In this document: in pieces, positions 24,415 through 36,099 of the stretch
How the letters are laid out: every line of letters begins with the position of its first letter
Position numbering within the stretch: the stretch's first letter is position 1
NCBI RefSeq assembly: GCF_001659605.2
Contig: NC_035170.2
Span: 10,032,817 to 10,096,816 of the forward strand
Direction of reading: 5' to 3'
DNA length: 64,000 nt
Source of the DNA: Manihot esculenta
Lineage: Eukaryota > Streptophyta > Magnoliopsida > Malpighiales > Euphorbiaceae
The notes under the pieces: generated by a model
Database searches by the model: none
The model's input: only the letters and a program-made list of their open reading frames with translations
Told to the model about the DNA's origin: nothing
Translations under genes and position numbers: made by a program

Positions 24415-24493
24415 AGAAGTCCAGGTGTGGCCGTATCGCCCCTGGCATAAAGTGTGTGAAGTCCAGGCGTGGCCGTATCGCCCCTGGCATAAA
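24415..24493 (+). repeat. About 42-bp repeats, two units, 5' LTR
   Basis: Units carry AAGTCCAGGYGTGGCCGTAT followed by CGCCCCTGGCATAAAG. The 3' LTR has three units at 31143-31265. They occupy the place of the CCCATTCTACGTTC repeats in the A/B family. Confidence 0.85.
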
Positions 24494-25139
24494 GCATTGT
24501 TGACTTGTTATGGTACGAGATTGATATGTAGGGGGCTATTGGTGACAGATTCATCCTTGAGGTGATTTATTTGTGATGTGACGCATTCCATGATAGCATA
24601 TGTTAAAATGAACTGTTTTCTTTTATGGTTTCTGCTCACTGGGCTTTTTAGCTCACCCCTCTCCCCTAATCCCAGGTTTGTAGGGTCAGAGATAGTCAGG
24701 AGATCAGCAGGTTACGTCCATGGTCATGTTTATGTAATAGAATAGTAGTGGACATGATGTAATGTAAAGTTATGTAAGGATGTAAAAGAGTTATGTTGTA
24801 ATATGACATTATGATATATGTTCAGAGTTATAGTATTGTGCTTGGCCCGAGTTGGATAATCCCTTTGTACATGAATTTTATTTTATATTGATATATATGT
24901 TGGACCGAGTTTGACATAGAGTATGCTGACCCTAGGGGTTCTATGAGTTCAGTCATAGTGCATATACAGGTCAAACTGGTTAAAAGTAAAGTTTTAAATG
25001 TTTTATGAAAATGTTTGATCATGTTTGGGATTATACCAGCTGTACAGGATGTATGTTAGGCTTGCTACGGGTCCCGGCGACCTTAAGTCGATCTGGATCC
25101 TAGCGCCGGTAGCGGTCCGATTTTCGGGTCGTTACAGAA

Positions 25140-25152
25140 TGGTATCAGAGCC
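25140..25152 (+). other. Primer-binding site, initiator Met tRNA
   Basis: TGGTATCAGAGCC, three bases after the LTR end, is complementary to the 3' end of plant initiator Met-tRNA. This primes minus-strand synthesis. Confidence 0.92.
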
Positions 25153-25407
25153 CTAGGTTCACATGGTCGGACCTATAGTGTGTCGGGCTCATAGAGGTTA
25201 TAGTAGGGCAAGCACAATAGGAAGATCATGTCCACTAGGATAGGATATGGAGTCCTGTCTTGTATGATGATGTGAAATGCCATGACGATGAGCATGTGCA
25301 TTAATGCTATGATATGTATGTTATGTATGTGATGCAGGTTCATGTGTTTCCACATGAACCATATAATGCTAATGTTTATGTGCTATGTTATGCTCTCAGA
25401 AGTCAAG

Positions 25408-27039
25408 ATGAGAGGAACTCGTCGATCTGCGAGATTGACTGGAGCTCCGCCAGAGAATGAGGGCATGGATGCCCATCCCCCTGCTCTGCAGAGGGCAAGA
25501 TCTTGTAGGGCGATCAGGGAAAGTACATCAAGGGACCCTAGAAGGTCTTTTGATGCAGGTCGGAGGAAATCAGTTCATGAAGGTATGTCAGCGGATGTGA
25601 TGGAAACAAAGGAGGATAACCAGAGAAGAGATAGTAGTTTGGGCATGAGTATGTCAGTAGAGGATATGGGAGAGTCCCAAGGAGGCACTCAGGCCTCGGG
25701 CTTTGTTCCGCCACAGTATCCACCCTACCCGCAAGGGCCAGGGTATCCGATGGGAGGTACGTCGGATTTCTTCAGCTATAACCCATATCCCACCTTTATG
25801 CCCTATCCTCCCTTTTACCCACAGTACCCCATGTTTCCATCCTCATCCTTTTTCCCAGGTCCAGCAAACCCTAACTCAGGGGATGCTGCACCTCCTCCTC
25901 CACCAGCAGAACCAATAGTCCCTGATGTCCGGATACCCAAACCTGGTTCATCAGTTGGGGGTAAAGTAAAGATGACAGATTACCTCAAGTTGGATGCCCC
26001 CAAGTTCGAAGCAGGCGATGACCCTTTTGAGTACCTCAGAACGGTAAAGATGATAACAGATGAGCTAGGAGCAAGTGACAGTAGAGCCATTCAGATGGCA
26101 GGGTTCACATTGAAATGCAAGAAGGCAAGGGAATGGTTCAAAAACTATGTGGACCCAAGGTTGGAAGGCTTATCCTGGGAGCAGTTTGCCAATGAGCTTG
26201 CAAGATGGGCTTTTCCAGATAGTTCCAGAGAATTGAAGATGATTGAGTTTGAGCAGCTAAGGCAGACGGAAGAGATGAGCGTAGAGGAGTTTACAGACAG
26301 GTTCCTGGAACTGTTGCCGTTTGCAGGACAAGGTCTTGATACAGACCTAAAGAAGTCTAGGAGATATGTTATGAAGCTTCACTCCAGGTATTCCTCGTTG
26401 GTTCAATCAGCAGAAAGGGAGAGCTTCCATGTTATAGTGGATATGGCACGGAGAATGGAGGCTAGTGCCATTGTCCAAGGGACAGTTAAACAGTACATGG
26501 CACAGTCTTCGGGTTCCAAACTCCCGGGGAAAAGTAATGTTGATCTCTCCCCTCTGAGCGAGGTTGTCACAAAAAGTAAGAAGGGAGACAGAGGTCTCAG
26601 AAGATCAAAGAAGAACAAGTTCTGGAATCAGATAAAGTCTGGTCTGGGATTAGGAGGTGGCTCGAGCTCAGGCACAGAGGTTGCAGAGTGTGCAAGGTGC
26701 GGTAGGCCGCACAAGGGAGTCTATCGGTTTGGGACTACAGCATGTTACAGATGCGGCCAGGAATGGCACATAGCTCGAGAGTGCCCTAAGGCAGCTTTTA
26801 TGACACCGTCCCATCAGACAACTCCAGGCAGTATGGCTCAGCCATCAGCTCCAGTCATGTTTCAGGGCAGTGGTAGAGGCGGAGACAGGGGGACAGCCCC
26901 TTCTTCAGCAGGTTCCCGTGGGGAAGGTCCATCAGCTCCAGCACGGATCTTCGCCATGACCCAGCAGGAGGCTAACACATCGAACCCGATGGGATCAGGT
27001 AATCTCACTCCGGTATGTTCTGATGTGTCTGTTTTATGA
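25408..27039 (+). CDS. gag: Gag protein of the non-autonomous element
   Basis: An open frame of 543 residues from MRGTRRSARLTG (start chosen by homology; the frame is also open from 25342). A proline/tyrosine-rich segment (about 110-170) is followed by the retrotransposon gag domain (about 195-370; [18 protein letters not shown]) and a CCHC zinc knuckle near 450-464 (CYRCGQEWHIAREC, with Trp before the His where element B has Gly). The frame ends exactly where protease should start: one base is lost at the codons matching LMDPGA of element B. Gag forms the particle that packages element RNA. Its open frame, beside a ruined pol, suggests gag was kept while pol was not. Confidence 0.85.
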   Translation: MRGTRRSARLTGAPPENEGMDAHPPALQRARSCRAIRESTSRDPRRSFDAGRRKSVHEGMSADVMETKEDNQRRDSSLGMSMSVEDMGESQGGTQASGFVPPQYPPYPQGPGYPMGGTSDFFSYNPYPTFMPYPPFYPQYPMFPSSSFFPGPANPNSGDAAPPPPPAEPIVPDVRIPKPGSSVGGKVKMTDYLKLDAPKFEAGDDPFEYLRTVKMITDELGASDSRAIQMAGFTLKCKKAREWFKNYVDPRLEGLSWEQFANELARWAFPDSSRELKMIEFEQLRQTEEMSVEEFTDRFLELLPFAGQGLDTDLKKSRRYVMKLHSRYSSLVQSAERESFHVIVDMARRMEASAIVQGTVKQYMAQSSGSKLPGKSNVDLSPLSEVVTKSKKGDRGLRRSKKNKFWNQIKSGLGLGGGSSSGTEVAECARCGRPHKGVYRFGTTACYRCGQEWHIARECPKAAFMTPSHQTTPGSMAQPSAPVMFQGSGRGGDRGTAPSSAGSRGEGPSAPARIFAMTQQEANTSNPMGSGNLTPVCSDVSVL

Positions 27040-29290
27040 ACCCTGATGTTTCTCTTTTATTTGTTTGCTTGTGAGCCCTCGTGAGATTGGGTTGATAGCT
27101 TATGGGTTAGAGTATCCCCTTGGGGTCAGTGCACCCAAGTGTGATCCATCTGTGGCAGAGTCAGTCTGCCGGTATAGTCAGAGCATGTGTTGTGAGTAGA
27201 TGCCTTCCAGCTGACCTAGCGGTTCTAGATTTGACTGTTTGACGTCATTCTAGGGTTGGATTGGTTCTTCTACTAGTGGTACTACCTAGGCTGCAGAGAC
27301 AAGGTAGTCAGGTTCAGAGGTCAGGATGGAACAGAGGTAGTCCTTAGAGGGGACAGAATAGGGATACCTAGAGGTTCAGTATCAACCCTATAAGCTCATA
27401 GGTTGTTCAGGAAAAGTTGTCAGGGGTTCTAGCTCTTCTGAGAGAGTATAGCAGTCAGGTCAGGGAGCCCGCCTCAGTGCCCATTGTTAGAAAGTTTTAG
27501 ATGTTTCCCCAGATGAGTTTCCAGGACTACCACCTGTCAGGGAGATAGAGTTCAAAATAGAAGTAATGCATGGAATTGGACCAACCTCTATCCCTCCCCA
27601 CAGGATGGTATCAACAGAGTTTAAAGAGTTATAAAGATCAGTTGTAAGAGTTGGTAGTTAAGGGTTCCCATCTGACTGAGCACTTCACCTTGGGGTGTTC
27701 CAGTATTGTTATGAGGATGAAGGATGGATCCCTAGGACTTTGTGTCGACTACTAGTCGTTGAACAAAGTCACTACCCAGATCAGGTAGTTGTTACCGTGG
27801 ATCGACGATCTAGTTGAAATCAGCTAGCAGGAGCTGGTTGCCTTTCCAAGATAGATCTGAAGTCCAGGTACCATCAGTTAAGATCAAGGAAGAAGATGTG
27901 CAGAGAGCAGTGTTTAGAACCAGATATGGGCACTATGAGTTCCTAGGAATGTCGTTCGGGTTAATGAACGCCCCTACATCATTCATGGATCTCATAAGCA
28001 GAGTTTTAGTCAGTTTCTGGATCACTCCGTTATTGTCTTCATTAACGGTATCTCGGCGAGTTCCAGAAATGCAGAAGAGTATGCCCATCATCTGAAATCA
28101 GGATTGCAGATCCTGAGAGAACATGGCTTGGATGCCTAGTTCTCCAATGTGAGTTCTGGTCGAGGAGCATATCCTTCTTGGGTCATGTGTGTCGGAGAAA
28201 AGAAAAGTGAAGTAGACCTGAGAAAGTTGAAGTTGTAGCTAACTAGCCCAGGCCCCTTGTAGTGACTAAGATCAAGAGCTTTTTGGGTTGGGCAGGTTAC
28301 CTAATGGAGGTTCATCTAGAACTTCTCTAGAGTTGCCGCTCCTATGGCCAGATGGATCAAGAAAAACCAGAGGTTGTGTGGTCTACTTAGAGTGAAGAGG
28401 GTTTTGAAAAGCCAAAGGAAATGTTGATGTCTGCACCAGTGGTGGCTCTGTCCGCCAGTGATAGAGGTTTCACAGTGTTCTGTGATGCGTCCCGTGTGGG
28501 ACTAGGTTGTGTGTTAATGTAAAGTGGTAGAATGATTGCTTATGCTTCTAGGTAGCTGAAGAAGCATGAGTTGAATCATCTTACACACGATCCAGAGATG
28601 GCAATGGTAATACTTGCACTCAAGATGTGGAGGCGATACCTGTATAAGGTATGAGGACAGATCCTTACAGATCGAAAGAGCTTGCAATACATCTTGAGTC
28701 AAGAGAGGAGAACCAGAGGCAGAGAAAAGGAGTAAGAGCTGCATAGTCAGAAGATGAGAAGAATCAGAACTGCTGTGAGTCAGCAGGAGAGTATGAAGTC
28801 GTCCGCAAGAGGCATGTAGAGTTTCAGAAGAGAAGAAGAGTTTTGTCAGAGTGCGCGGCGGAAGCGTGTTTAGGTTCTCGAGGAAGTCGAGGTTTACTGA
28901 AGGTGTCTCCAAAAGAGAGTGTGATTCGTTATGGGCAGAAAGGTAAATTAGCTCTCAGATACATTGGACTCTTTGAAATCCTGCAAGGGATTTGGGAATG
29001 TATCCTACGAGTTAGATTTACCCACTTCTATGGAAGAGATCCATTCGTTTTTCCATGTTTCCACGGTATATGAGTTCGTGTCGAATCCGAGTGAGGTTCT
29101 TAAAGGAACCAGAGGTGGAGACCGTAGAGGATCTCACCTATGTTGAGCAGCTAGTACGGACCGCAGGCACACAAGTCAGAAAGTGTGGAAACAAGGAAAT
29201 CCCGATGGTGAAAGCCCCTTAGAATCACCTTAAGATGAAAAGTTCACCGGGGAGACCGAGAGTTTATACTCCAGCAATGACCGTGTCTCT
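27040..29290 (+). pseudogene. Decayed pol of the non-autonomous element
   Basis: Scattered similarity in order: protease (27100-27400), RT start (27640-27800), RT middle near 27890-28010 (FRTRYGHYEFLGMSFGL), RNase H near 28470 ([12 protein letters not shown]) and RT/RNase H tail near 28680. The zinc-binding and DDE core of integrase is absent: sequence jumps near 28740 to the integrase C-terminus (YELDLPTSMEEIH near 29000) and a broken chromodomain (29150-29270). Frame changes and stops are numerous. No active enzyme is possible. Confidence 0.9.
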
Positions 29291-29393
29291 CTTTTAGAAG
29301 AGAGGTTTTTAGGTTTTGCTTGCTTGTTGCTTGCTTGCTGATGTATGCTTGATGCATGTTTGATGTTTGAACATTCGAGGACGAATGTTCTTA

Positions 29394-29406
29394 AAGGGGG
29401 GAAGAA
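29394..29406 (+). other. Polypurine tract of the non-autonomous element
   Basis: The purine run AAAGGGGGGAAGAA directly precedes the 3' LTR, interrupted relative to A/B only by an extra A. Confidence 0.75.
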
Positions 29407-31906
29407 TGTAATACCCGGCTAGATTCCGGCATCGGAATCCCTACCTTCCGGCGGAATCTCCGTTGGAATATGGAACTTTGATGATGCCAGAGTCTTCTAG
29501 AGGGGTAAAATGTGATTTCTAAAATGATTTTTACTGATTTCATGGTTTTAAATGAAAAAGATTTGAGTTTTGAAAAGGAAAAGACCAAGGAGGTTTTTGC
29601 CAGGTTCGACCGCCGAAAGTGAAGTTCGGCCGCCGAACATGAGTTGGTTTTGGGAGCGCTTTTGGCCTCCGAAAGCTATGTTTGAACAAACCAGGTTCGG
29701 CCGCCGAACCTCAAGTTCGGCCGCCGAACATGGGGGTGTTTTGCTTGCACGTTAGGCCACCGAAGGAGGTTTCGCTGGCCACCTATAAAAGCCCCTCAGA
29801 CCGAAAATGGGCGAGATTTCTCCCCATTCTCGAGCTCAGGTGTGTTCATGTCCTCCTTTGGTCATTTTCATGATTTCTCTTCATCTCCTTCATATTTTTT
29901 ATGAGTTCCATGGTTGTTTTGAAGAGTTTTCAAGCTTAGATCAAGGTTTTGGAAGCTTGGAGACCCAAGGAGTAATTTCCTCCCATCTCCAAGTTAGAGC
30001 TCGCACAAACCCTCGATCTTCAAGAGGTAAGTGTGGATCTATGCTTTCTTTTACGTTTCATGAAGTTTTAAGTGAGTTTTAAGAGGTTTTGATGGTTGAG
30101 CATGGGTAGATATGCATGTTAGGGTTTATGTGGGTTTTATGCCCAATGTATGATAATGTATGTTCATGTGATGTTTGTGTTGGGGTTTAAGTTAGTTTTC
30201 AAGCCCCTTGAGCACATGGGAGAGATTATGCATGATTGGGAAAGAGTATGTGAGGTTTGGTTTGTTTTGATGGTTTTGGCCTATGTGGGTCATAAACTAT
30301 CTATGTATGCTTTAGATGTTGTTTTTGGGAGTTTAAGCTTGTTTGAGCTCCTTTGTGCATGGTTAAGGATGTATGCATGTGTTTGAGGAGTTGGATGCTT
30401 GTTTTGGGGTGTTTGGAAGGTTTGGAAGGCTTGAAATGCACAAAGGCTGAGTTCTGGATGAACTCAGGTTCGGCCGCCGAAGGTGGTTTCGGCCGCCGAA
30501 CCTGCCTGAGGATGCATGGATTGGCCGCCTAACCTTGCCCCCGAAAGTTGGGTTTTGGCTTGAAAGCAGACTTTCGGCCGCCGAAGGTAATGTTCGGCCG
30601 CCGAAAGTGCCTGACTTTCGTCTCTGGAGAGAGAGTTCGGCCGTCGAAGGTGCCGCCGAACCTGCCTGACTTTCGTCTCTGGAAGGGACCTTCGGCCACC
30701 GAAGGTGCCGCCGAAAGTGCCCTGCCCAGCCTTTTCTTGAGTGTTTTCTATGCATGTTTAAGTGATGCTTTAGGGGGTTTTTGGGTAGTTGTTTATGAGT
30801 TGTTTAGAGTATGTTTGGCACCTCACTAGAGTCCACCTGTGTAGGATCGGACCCGAGGAACCGAGGTGTTTAGCAGTGTTAGCTGCTTCAGAGTTAGTCC
30901 AGAGCTAGCCAGAGGTGAGTGGAACTAACCCTTATGTTTTAAATCAAATGTTTTCAGCATGTTCATGCATCATGAATACCATGTTATGCAATAGGTTGTT
31001 TGCATTAGAATTCACGAATATGATGCATTGCATAATACGATGATAATGATGTGGATGGATACTGGATGATCCTCTAGCCCTCAGTATGTTATGACATGAT
31101 ATGAATTGATATGATATGGCATGTACGATATGATATGAGATGAGAAGCCCAGGCGTGGCCGTATCGCCCCTGGCATAAAGTATGAGAAGTCCAGGTGTGG
31201 CCGTATCGCCCCTGGCATAAAGTGTGTGAAGTCCAGGCGTGGCCGTATCGCCCCTGGCATAAAGCATTGTTGACTTGTTATGGTACGAGATTGATATGTA
31301 GGGGGCTATTGGTGACAGATTCATCCTTGAGGTGATTTATTTGTGATGTGACGCATTCCATGATAGCATATGTTAAAATGAACTGTTTTCTTTTATGGTT
31401 TCTGCTCACTGGGCTTTTTAGCTCACCCCTCTCCCCTAACCCCAGGTTTGCAGGGTCAGAGATAGTCAGGAGATCAGCAGGTTACGTCCATGGTCATGTT
31501 TATGTAATAGAATAGTAGTGGACATGATGTAATGTAAAGTTATGTAAGGATGTAAAAGAGTTATGTTGTAATATGACATTATGATATATGTTCAGAGTTA
31601 TAGTATTGTGCTTGGCCCGAGTTGGATAATCCCTTTGTACATGAATTTTATTTTATGTTGATATATATGTTGGACCGAGTTTGACATAGAGTATGCTGAC
31701 CCTAGGGGTTCTATGAGTTCAGTCATAGTGCATATACAGGTCAAACTGGTTAAAAGTAAAGTTTTAAATGTTTTATGAAAATGTTTGATCATGTTTGGGA
31801 TTATACCAGCTGTACAGGATGTATATTAGGCTTGCTACGGGTCCCGGCGACCTTAAGTCGATCTGGATCCTAGCGCCGGTAGCGGTCCGATTTCCGGGTC
31901 GTTACA
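29407..31906 (+). repeat. 3' LTR of the non-autonomous element (2500 bp)
   Basis: It aligns with the 5' LTR over its full length with few substitutions. It has a single copy of the 354-bp segment, three copies of the 42-bp unit and one more 21-bp GCC unit (29692-29735). TATA box at 29784. Followed by ATCAG. Confidence 0.94.
31143..31265 (+). repeat. About 42-bp repeats, three units, 3' LTR
   Basis: Three units of the GGCCGTATCGCCCCTGGCAT type, against two in the 5' LTR of the same element. Confidence 0.85.
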
Positions 31907-32141
31907 ATCAGAAAATGTTATATTTATCTCCACCTTCTTACAATATAAAGGGGGAATGATTATAAGGTAAAGGTATGCGATTTTCTTGCACAAATACTCT
32001 CGAGTTTCTCATTCACCATTTTTTCCAATATACTAACTTGAGTATCGGAGTGGCTGCTGTAGGCACCCACTACCTCACTTTCTTTGTATCATATCACAAC
32101 TCCATTCTGGCCTTATCATCATTTTAGTTTCAGCAATATCA
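31907..32141 (+). repeat. Second part of TAT element 2 5' LTR
   Basis: It continues from 22334 (ATCAG duplicated) and contains a TATAAAGGGGGAATG block, so transcription may start here. It ends CAATATCA at 32141. A primer-site-like TTTGGTTCTATTGTCGG follows; I cannot assign its tRNA. Confidence 0.65.
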
Positions 32142-32254
32142 TTTGGTTCTATTGTCGGAATATCCACTAAATCCTTAATGTTCATTTGGATTAAAGCCCG
32201 GTCTTTCATTCCTTTTCTTTTAGAAAGAAATCTCGCTCTCCTTTCTCTCTCGAA

Positions 32255-32368
32255 ATGGCTGGTAGTTCACAAGCTACTGCTAAGGTTTCTGCTAATGAGG
32301 ACGCAATCATTTCTTTCACCCTTGGCAGTGGACAAAACACGCCATCCGAAAAGAGTAGAAAAGGTTGA
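32255..32368 (+). pseudogene. Short gag start of TAT element 2
   Basis: A 37-residue frame, MAGSSQATAKVSANEDAI and onwards, ends at TGA 32366-32368. Its position soon after the LTR and primer site suggests the start of a gag gene. Nothing recognisable follows before the solo LTR at 32563, and there is no domain, so this is inference from position. Confidence 0.4.
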
Positions 32369-32562
32369 TGTATCATTTCAGAAGAAAATAACGAAAGAAA
32401 AGTCCAGCTAATTTGGTGTTGGCTAATAGAAAAAGAAGAAATAATAATATACAATAGAAAAAAAATGATCAGCCTCTCCACAATGGTCTGCTTAGGTCGG
32501 CCTCTCCGTATAAGTTTGCTTAGGTTGGCCTCTCCGCACAAGTCTGTTTTGGTCGGCACAGG

Positions 32563-34803
32563 TGTAACGCCCCGAAAATCGGACCGCTACCGGCGCTAGG
32601 ATCCGGGTCGACTTAAGGCCGCCGGGACCCGTAGCAAGCCTGACATGCAACCTGTAAACCTGTTTAATCCCATACATGATCAACAATCATACATAAAAAT
32701 TAAAACTTTTCTTTCATACATTCTATCATACGCCAAACTCAACCTGTGCATGCACTGAACATAACCATAATCATAAACTTGACCCCTCTGTGGGATCTCA
32801 TCAATGCCCCAATGGGCGATATACATGTGTTGAGTTGGCTAAGCATAGACATCAATAAACATAAGATCATGTAATAAAAAGGGATTACAATAACTATGGT
32901 CAAGCACACTTCTAAACCTCAATATCATTACATTTTAAATCTATACATCGTTATACAATTTGTCATGTCCACATTCTAACTATTACATACATATGACTTT
33001 ACTCTTCTTGACTTCTCTGTCTAGCCCGTACCTGCAATCCTGGGGGATTAGGGAAAGGGGTGAGCTACAAGAGCCCAGTGAGCAGAATAATAGAAAACAA
33101 TATTTAAATCTCATGCCATTATGTAATGCAACACATCACAACTAATCACATCTCGGATGGTATTGTCACCAATAGTCCTCTACATTTCCAAAGTGTCGGG
33201 ACGTAGAATGGGTACAACCGGTCTTTCTCTTAACATAGCATATCATACATACCAATGTGCCAGGGACGTAGAATGGGTACAACCTGGACTTTCTCTTACA
33301 TAGTGCCAGGGACGTAGAATGGGTACAACCTGGACTTCCATACCATCTCATGCCGTAGCATCATCATACCATATGAGGACTAAAGGATCATTCAATGACC
33401 AATCCACATCAACATCATAAATGCAATGCAACATATTCGTGAATTCTAATGCAAACAACCTAATTCATCACATGGCATTCATGATGCATGAACATGCTCA
33501 ACTTTATAATTCATTTGCTTTAAAAACATAAAGATTTATTCTACTCACCTCTGGCCGAAGCTCTACTGACTCAGAAGCAGCTGAACTCACTGCTGGGGTC
33601 CTCGGTTCCTCGGGTCCAAACCTACACAGGTGGACTCAAATGAGGGACCAAACAACTAGAACATAACTCTAAAAACATCCCCAAAAAACCCCCTAAAACA
33701 CCTTGAACAATCATGCAAAAACATGCAAAGGAAGGCTGAACAGGGCAGGTTCGGCGGCACCTTCGGCGGCCGAAAGTCCCTCCAGAGCCGAAACCCAGGC
33801 AGGTTCGGCGGCCGAAAGTCCCAGACAGAGACGAAAGTCTCTTTTCGGGGGCAACTTCGGCAGCCGAAAGGCCTGCCTCCCCAGCCATGTTCGGCGGCCG
33901 AAAGTTCCTTCGGCTGCCGAACCTGGTTTCTGCCAAAGGGCAGAAACTTGGCTCCTTATGCACATTTGCCTCCCAAACTCAAACCATCATGCATATAACT
34001 CATCCAAATCATGCAAACAAGCTCCTAGGGGTCTCAAACTACCTTAAACCCCAACTACAACACATCAAACGCACAAATCCAACATACATTGCTCAAAACA
34101 TAACATTAACTCAAAAACCTAACTATGAGCTAAACATGCATTCTACCCCATAGATCTTGCATAAAACTTACTTTAAACATGAAATGAGCTTAAGATCGGC
34201 TCTTACCTCTTGAAGATCGAGAGAGAGACGTCCTAAACTCGGAGGTGGGAGATTTTGAGTTCTTGAACCTCAAAGCTCCAAAACTTGCTTTAAACTCGAA
34301 AATCTTCAAAACCACGTAAAAACTTGTGAAAATCAAGAGAGATTGGAAGGAAGGAACTCAAGGATGGTGAGGAATGGCGGAAGGACTCACCTTGGCCAAA
34401 AATGGGGAAAAGCTCGCCCGTTTTCGGCTAAGGGACCCTTTTTATAGTGGCTGGCCAGGCCACGTTCGGAGGCCGAAAGTGTCTCCGCATGCATGCCATG
34501 TTCGGCGGCCGAACTTGAGGTTCGGCGGCCGAACCTGGACTTTTCTCACTTATGCCTTCGGGGGCCTAAAGCACTCCCGAAGTGCATGCATGTTCGGCAG
34601 CCGAACTTTGACTTTCGGCGGCCGAACCTGAGTTTCCTCCAAGGGTGTTTTTATACAAAAACTCATTTCCTCTTTACTTAAAAATCATCAAAAACATTAA
34701 AACATTTTATGAAAACATGTTTCTACCCTACTAGAGGCTTCCAACATCCGAGATTCCACTGGACGGTAGGAATTCCGATACCGGAGTCTAGCCGGGTATT
34801 ACA
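32563..34803 (-). repeat. Solo LTR of the A/B family, minus strand, TSD ACAGG
   Basis: Full length (2241 bp), from TGTAACGCCCCG (U5 end) to GCCGGGTATTACA (U3 start). ACAGG flanks both sides (32558-32562, 34804-34808). No internal region, so it arose by recombination between the two LTRs of a full insertion. GCC clusters lie at about 33748-33925 and 34465-34630. Confidence 0.95.
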
Positions 34804-34808
34804 ACAGG

Positions 34809-35215
34809 TCTATTTCTAAGGTCGGAAGGCCAGCCTCTCCACACCGTTTTCATTGTCAAGAGCAAAACATAGTCGTCTTGCTTGTGATTATAATCTTTTC
34901 AAGACCCAAGCTCAAGGTAACAATTCTCAGAACCACCCATGACAGAGAACCTGTAGGGGTTATTTCTATAGCTGGTTATTCATGTAGCTACAAAAGGACC
35001 TAACGATGGAGACTTAATCCTTAAAAGAACAATATAATAGATGTCGAGTCTGGTAAGTTGAGCGAAAAGTAGAAAGGACCATTTAGGGTTTCGAAAGTTA
35101 TTCAGCCGGGGTCTAATAAGCTAGCCAATCTAAATGACCGAGTCATTTCCTACTTCTGGATTATTCACAATCTAAGAAAAATTTATTAATAATAGTTAAC
35201 GATGTATTTTTTCAT
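34809..35215 (+). pseudogene. TAT element 2 gag-tail remnant
   Basis: It resembles 17060-17250 at DNA level (CAAGCTCAAGGTAACAATTC, AACCACC, GAACCTGTRGSGGTTAT blocks) but no frame stays open. It is the interrupted continuation of the sequence before 32558. Confidence 0.5.
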
Positions 35216-35279
35216 ATGTTTTGTTCTTCAGGGACAAGGAACGATAGGATTTCCGTCCTCAAAAAGATTAAAAAAAGGC

Positions 35280-35900
35280 CACAAAGCGGGTTTCGCCAAA
35301 CCAAGTCACAAGGCGAGTTTCACCATACCATAATCCGGACATTGGTCCCACTAAATAAGGCCACAAGGCGGGTGCTACTAGCGCAGGTTACAAGGCGGAT
35401 TCCACTAGACCACAATCCGGGCTTTGACCTCACTAAACAAGGCCGCAAGGCGGGTTTCACCAGGCCAGGTCACAAGGCAGGTTTTACCAGACCACCATCC
35501 GAGCGTTATTCCCACTAAACAAGACCACAAGGTGAGTTCCACCAGGCCAAGTCCAGGCGTCAGTCCCGCATAACAAGGCCATAAGGCCATCCAAGCATGG
35601 GTTCCACATAACAAGGCCACAAGGCCTTTTGGGCGTTGGTCCCGCATAACAAGGCCACAAGACCATCCGAGCATGTGTCTTGCATACCAAGGTCACAAGC
35701 CATCCAAGCATGGGTCTCGTATAACAAGGTCATAAGCCATCCAGGCATGGGTCTCTCATAATCAAGTTAACTCATATGCCAGGCCATAAGGTGTAATTCA
35801 TCAGGCTAGAAGACCAGGTGTTAGTCTCACTGAAAAAGGCATTTTGATGCTAGACCACAAGGCGGGTATACGCCAAACCGATCAACCAGGTGTTAATCCC
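35280..35900 (+). repeat. Tandem repeats 1 of TAT element 2
   Basis: Degenerate units with AACAAGGCCACAAGGC and CAYCCRAGCRTKGGTCYCRC-like blocks, spaced about 45-60 bp. Related words (CCCACTAAACAAGGCCA) link them to 17395-18090. Open frames on the minus strand here are products of the repeat. Confidence 0.7.
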
Positions 35901-36099
35901 ACTTCACGAGAAGTTTCTAAGACATTTGATGCCTAGGCCATAAGGCAAGTATAAGCTAGGCCATACGACCGAGAGCGTCGGTTCCATCTCACAAAAAGAG
36001 AATCATATGCATGTGTTGCTCCTATTATAATCATTCCCAAAAATCTAAATTTTTTTGTGAAGGAGGAAGGCCCATTATAGGCGGGTGAGTTTTTTGATG

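Larger units (their letters stand above)
22335..25136 (+). repeat. 5' LTR of the non-autonomous element (2802 bp)
   Basis: TGTAATACCCGGCTAG to GGGTCGTTACA. It is 302 bp longer than the 3' LTR. The difference is explained by a 354-bp tandem duplication (23237-23944), one missing 42-bp unit, one missing 21-bp GCC unit and an 11-bp extra. TATA box at 22692; splice-like sites at 22935 (GAG/GTAAGT), 24106 (TGTGTAG/), 24177 (GAG/GTGAGT) and 24675 (TCCCAG/). Confidence 0.94.
22335..31906 (+). mobile_element. Complete non-autonomous chromovirus-derived element, TSD ATCAG
   Basis: A 9572-bp element with 5' LTR, initiator-Met primer site, gag, pol remains and 3' LTR. ATCAG flanks both sides (22330-22334, 31907-31911), and the uninterrupted site can be seen in the paralogous LTR at about 37100-37112. 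The LTRs differ by roughly one base per hundred plus repeat-number changes, so insertion was recent. Yet pol has many stops and frameshifts and has lost the integrase core. It therefore probably moved using proteins from a related intact element. It is a sister family to A/B: termini and LTR layout match, the interior is diverged. Confidence 0.93.

Noticed and set aside
24415..24493. CRISPR-like spaced repeats (also 17395-18090)
   Set aside because: Plant LTR or TAT context, units directly adjacent and degenerate, no unique spacers; these are tandem repeats.
35405..35748. Minus-strand frames with repeated LVALLCGTHAWM-like units
   Set aside because: They translate the tandem repeats of TAT element 2; unit length varies and no start signal or domain is present.
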